A stretch of DNA of 38,943 bases from Cupriavidus sp. UYMMa02A (GTDB lineage Bacteria > Pseudomonadota > Gammaproteobacteria > Burkholderiales > Burkholderiaceae), in the NCBI GenBank assembly GCA_001725945.1, contig LRMT01000129.1:1-38943 (forward strand), given 5' to 3'. This document shows positions 36,549 through 38,943 of the stretch, in pieces. Each line of letters begins with the position of its first letter. The stretch's first letter is position 1. The notes below the pieces were generated by a model. It did no database searches. It was not told the origin of the DNA and saw only the letters and a list, made by a program, of their open reading frames with translations. Made by a program: the position numbers and the translations under genes.

Positions 36549-36670
36549 TGTCCGCCGGTCCGGCAAGCGCCTACCACAATCCGGGGATTTGCGGGCAACG
36601 CTCCGCGCGCCGATAATGTCGTCGCCACGCCCGGCCCCACGGGCGCGCCTTTGCCGCCATTGTCTCCCGC

Positions 36671-38081
36671 ATGCCGCCACATCAAGGCCTTCCCCAGCCG
36701 CAGCGCACCTGGGCCATCCTGACCGTATTCTGCGGCCTGATCATGGCCGTGCTCGATGGCTCCATCGCCAATATCGCCCTGCCATCGATCTCGCGCGAGC
36801 TCCAGTCCGAGCCGTCGAGCACGATCTGGGTCGTGAATGCCTACCAGCTTACGGTCACGGTCTGCCTGCTGCCGCTGTCATCGCTGGGAGACATCCTCGG
36901 ATACAAGCGGGTCTACCGCGCGGGGCTGGCTACCTTCCTGGTCGGATCGCTGCTGTGCGCACTGGCGGTCAACCTGCCCATGCTGGTGGCGGCGCGCGTG
37001 CTGCAGGGCCTGGGCGGGGCCGGCATCATGAGCGTGAATACGGCGCTGGTGCGCTTTATCTATCCGCCCACGCGCCTGGGCCGTGGCATCGGCCTGAACG
37101 CGCTGGTGGTCGGCGTGACCACCGCAGTCGGCCCGTCGCTCGGCGCACTGATCCTTTCGCTGGCAAGCTGGCAGTGGCTGTTCGCCGTCAATGTGCCCGT
37201 GGCCATCTTCGCACTGGCGCTCAGCCGCAGCGCGCTGCCTGACACCGCACCGCAGCCGCATGAGTTCGACTATCCGAGCGCAGCGCTGTCCGCGCTCGTG
37301 TTTGGCCTTTTCATTCTTGGCGTCGATGGCCTGGGCCATGCGGGCCTGCGCGGCGCGGCGCAGCGCGATAGGCGTCACGGTCGTGCTGGGCTGGCTGCTG
37401 GTGCGGCGCCAGCATGGGCGCCACGCACCGCTGGTGCCGGTGGACCTGTTTGCGAACCGAGCCTTCACGCTGGCGGTCGGCACCTCGTTCTGCTCGTTCA
37501 TGACGCAGATGCTGTCGTTCGTGGCGCTGCCCTTCTATTTCGAATACCAGCTTGGCCGCTCGCTCCATGAAACGGGGTTGCTGATCACGCCCTGGCCGCT
37601 GACGGTGGCGCTCATGGCGGCGCTGTCGGGCCGGCTATCGGACCGTTACCCGGCCAGCATCCTGGCCGGCCTCGGACTGGCGTTGCTGGCAGGCGGGCTG
37701 CTGGGACTCGCACTGTTGGGACGCGATGCCGGCAGCCTGGACATCGTCTGGCGCATGGCCGTGTGCGGACTCGGCTTCGGCCTGTTCCAGTCGCCCAACA
37801 ACCGCGCCATGATCGGCGCCACGCCGCCCGAGCGCAGCGGCGGCGCCAGCGGGGCGCAGGCCACGACGCGACTGCTCGGGCAGACCACCGGCACGGCCGT
37901 GGTGGCCCTGCTGTTCAGCATGGACGAGACCGGCGGCGCGCGCTTCGCACTCTATGTGGCGGTGGGCATGGCGACGCTGGGCGCGTTGATCAGCCTGAGC
38001 CGCTTGCGCGATGCCGGCCCTGCGCAGCACGCAGGCGACCGCCGAACCGGACGCCTGACGCCGGTCCGTGCCCTATACTGA
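36671..38081 (+). pseudogene. DHA2-family MFS drug efflux pump (one frame break)
   Basis: Start MPPHQGLPQPQRTWAILTVF. MFS motif regions are clear: AVLDGSIANIALPSISRELQ (motif D1-like), LSSLGDILGYKRVYRAG (motif A), RVLQGLGGAGIMSVNTALVR (motif B region) and GVTTAVGPSLGALILS (motif C). At about 37355-37370 the frame slips in a GCGCGC stretch (equivalent of two lost bases or one gained), after which AIGVTVVLGWLLVRRQHGRH and more helices follow to LTPVRALY. Restored, it has fourteen predicted helices and about 470 residues, like EmrB/QacA-type proton-driven exporters. No membrane-fusion partner is nearby. The substrate is unknown. A GC-repeat slip suggests sequence error. Confidence 0.82.
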
Positions 38082-38159
38082 ATCAGAGGCGCCGGTTTGT
38101 GGTCACACCGCGCCTGGCACCTGACGGGGGAGTGCCGCCTTGCTTGCCTGGAGGCTGCT

Positions 38160-38597
38160 ATGTTCCAGCACCTGCTGCTCCCCGTTGACGGTTCGCCCCT
38201 TTCCGAATCCGCGTTCCGACAGGGAATTGCCTTCGCCCACGACGCAGGGGCCCATGTCACGGCGCTCAGGGTGATTCCCAATTTCCGCACCTACGCCTAC
38301 CAGGTCGAGATGCTGGCCGGCACGCACGAGTTGTACACACGTGAAGCCACCAGGGTCGCCGAGGACTACCTGGACACGATGGCCGCCGAGGCAACGGCTG
38401 CCGACGTCGCTTGCGACACCGTGGCGGTCATCCACGATCATCCCTACGAGGCCATCATCCGGACTGCGCTGGCGAAAGGATGCGACCTGATTGTCATGGC
38501 GTCGCACGGGCGGCGCGGCTTGCAGGGCGTGCTGATCGGCAGCGAGACCCAGAAGGTACTCACGCACAGCAGCATTCCCGTGCTGGTGTACCGCTGA
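38160..38597 (+). CDS. Universal stress protein (UspA family)
   Basis: 145 residues from ATG 38160, with a GGAGGC ribosome site; the longer in-frame start at 38097 has none. MFQHLLLPVDGSPLSESAFR is the first strand and ATP/AMP-site Asp, and AKGCDLIVMASHGRRGLQGV with LIGSETQKVLTHSSIPVLVY is the G2xG9xG(S/T)-type nucleotide motif, so it belongs to the ATP-binding Usp group. Expressed in the cytoplasm under stress or stationary phase in relatives. It stands alone after the efflux pump (78 bases) with its own ribosome site; the intergenic part may hold a promoter. Confidence 0.9.
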   Translation: MFQHLLLPVDGSPLSESAFRQGIAFAHDAGAHVTALRVIPNFRTYAYQVEMLAGTHELYTREATRVAEDYLDTMAAEATAADVACDTVAVIHDHPYEAIIRTALAKGCDLIVMASHGRRGLQGVLIGSETQKVLTHSSIPVLVYR

Positions 38598-38662
38598 CGG
38601 TACCGGGGGGCAGCGCCAACGCGGATTGCGCCGGCGACGCCAGTCCTTAGGTTGAGGCAGGC
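38598..38662. other. Short spacer after the Usp gene
   Basis: GCTGACGGTACCGGG surrounds the Usp stop codon, and the spacer that follows has no hairpin with a T-run. Nothing else can be supported in it. Confidence 0.3.
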
Positions 38663-38715
38663 ATGTGCGCATCGGTACCGCCAAAGGAACCGGATGCGCA
38701 AGGCTGCTTCCCATT

Positions 38716-38764
38716 GCATCACGCATCACGCATCACGCATCACGCATCACGCATCACGCATTAC
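38716..38764 (+). repeat. Heptanucleotide tandem repeat (GCATCAC)
   Basis: Six perfect copies of GCATCAC (38716-38757) plus one variant GCATTAC (38758-38764). A 7-base unit is not a multiple of three, so copy-number change would shift any frame passing through it. It lies 12 bases before ATG 38777 and inside a possible longer frame from ATG 38663. The reverse complement is GTGATGC. Length variation by slipped-strand mispairing is expected. Confidence 0.9.
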
Positions 38765-38776
38765 GCGGAGGCAGCC

Positions 38777-38943
38777 ATGAAGAATGAGGCACGCCTTGCC
38801 AGGACCCGCTACCTGCGCCGGCCCGCAACCACCAGTACCCTCGCCAGCCTGGCGCGCCGCCGCGTGCTGCGCGTGGGCGGGCAGCGATCACCCGACTGCC
38901 CATTTAAAGAGACGGGCTTTGAGAAACTTTGCCCAAAGGGCAC
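38777..38943 (+). CDS. Partial ORF leaving the window, Arg-rich
   Basis: ATG 38777 follows a GCGGAGGCAG ribosome site and stays open to the window end, so at least 55 codons: MKNEARLARTRYLRRPATTS, then TLASLARRRVLRVGG and CPFKETGFEKLCPKG. It is rich in Arg and has two Cys near the end of the visible part. No domain can be named. The same frame extends upstream without stops through the heptamer to ATG 38663 (MCASVPPKEPDAQGC...), which would give the translated repeat HHASRIT. Which start is used is open; the ribosome site favours 38777. It could be a real gene or chance, since only part is seen. Confidence 0.4.
   Translation, partial: MKNEARLARTRYLRRPATTSTLASLARRRVLRVGGQRSPDCPFKETGFEKLCPKG

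Noticed and set aside
38716..38764. CRISPR-like array
   Set aside because: The seven-base direct repeat has no spacers, so it is a simple tandem repeat.

Overview
The base composition (high GC, strong G/C at third codon positions), the gene families and the gene order fit a betaproteobacterium of the Burkholderiaceae, most likely Cupriavidus or a close Ralstonia relative. That placement comes from recognising families, not from a database search. No rRNA, tRNA, CRISPR array, transposase, integrase or replication gene was seen.

Layout. (1) 1-13.1 kb is an eroded accessory region. It holds a nitronate monooxygenase / MBL-fold chimera, a FixJ-type response regulator missing its DNA-recognition helix, a WrbA-like / histidine kinase chimera, and remnants of LysR, alpha/beta hydrolase, DUF302 and succinate-semialdehyde dehydrogenase genes. 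Among these lies a minus-strand redox and peroxide-stress group: NDH-2-like oxidoreductase, secreted cupin, AhpD-like protein, Ohr/OsmC, NAD(P)-binding reductase and a GlxA-type regulator. A LexA-type box precedes an intact orphan gene at 12.3 kb. (2) 13.2-14.7 kb carries three exported proteins: YceI, a Gly-rich lipoprotein and a BamE-like lipoprotein. (3) 14.8-17.8 kb is an iron-uptake pair, an SbnI/ParB-like protein divergent from a TonB siderophore receptor with a Fur box between them. (4) 17.9-19.5 kb has a streptogramin-lyase-like beta-propeller and a YnfA membrane protein. (5) 19.5-24.7 kb is a complete module: inverted repeats, a sigma-54 promoter, aldehyde dehydrogenase, alcohol dehydrogenase, a DUF779 protein and a convergent AcoR-type activator. 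(6) 24.9-30.8 kb has a small unknown gene, an alpha/beta hydrolase, a class A penicillin-binding protein, an ArsB/SLC13-type transporter and GTP cyclohydrolase I. (7) 30.8-38.9 kb has a BLUF photoreceptor, small Zn-ribbon and acidic proteins, an RcsB-like regulator with a large hybrid kinase, a DHA2 efflux pump, a universal stress protein and a 7-bp tandem repeat ahead of an ORF that leaves the window.

Quality warning. About twenty reading-frame breaks are visible. Most act as single-base losses, often in short G or C runs, and the translation on either side is otherwise good. They hit housekeeping-type genes such as the penicillin-binding protein as well as accessory genes. Outside the eroded left region they look more like sequencing or assembly errors than decay. 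Genes with such breaks are typed 'pseudogene' because the frame is interrupted as given, and each entry says whether the original gene is probably intact.

The best leads are the sigma-54/AcoR aldehyde-alcohol module with its DUF779 partner, the SbnI-like protein sharing a Fur box with a siderophore receptor, the LexA-box orphan gene, and the heptamer repeat that can be read in frame at the right edge.
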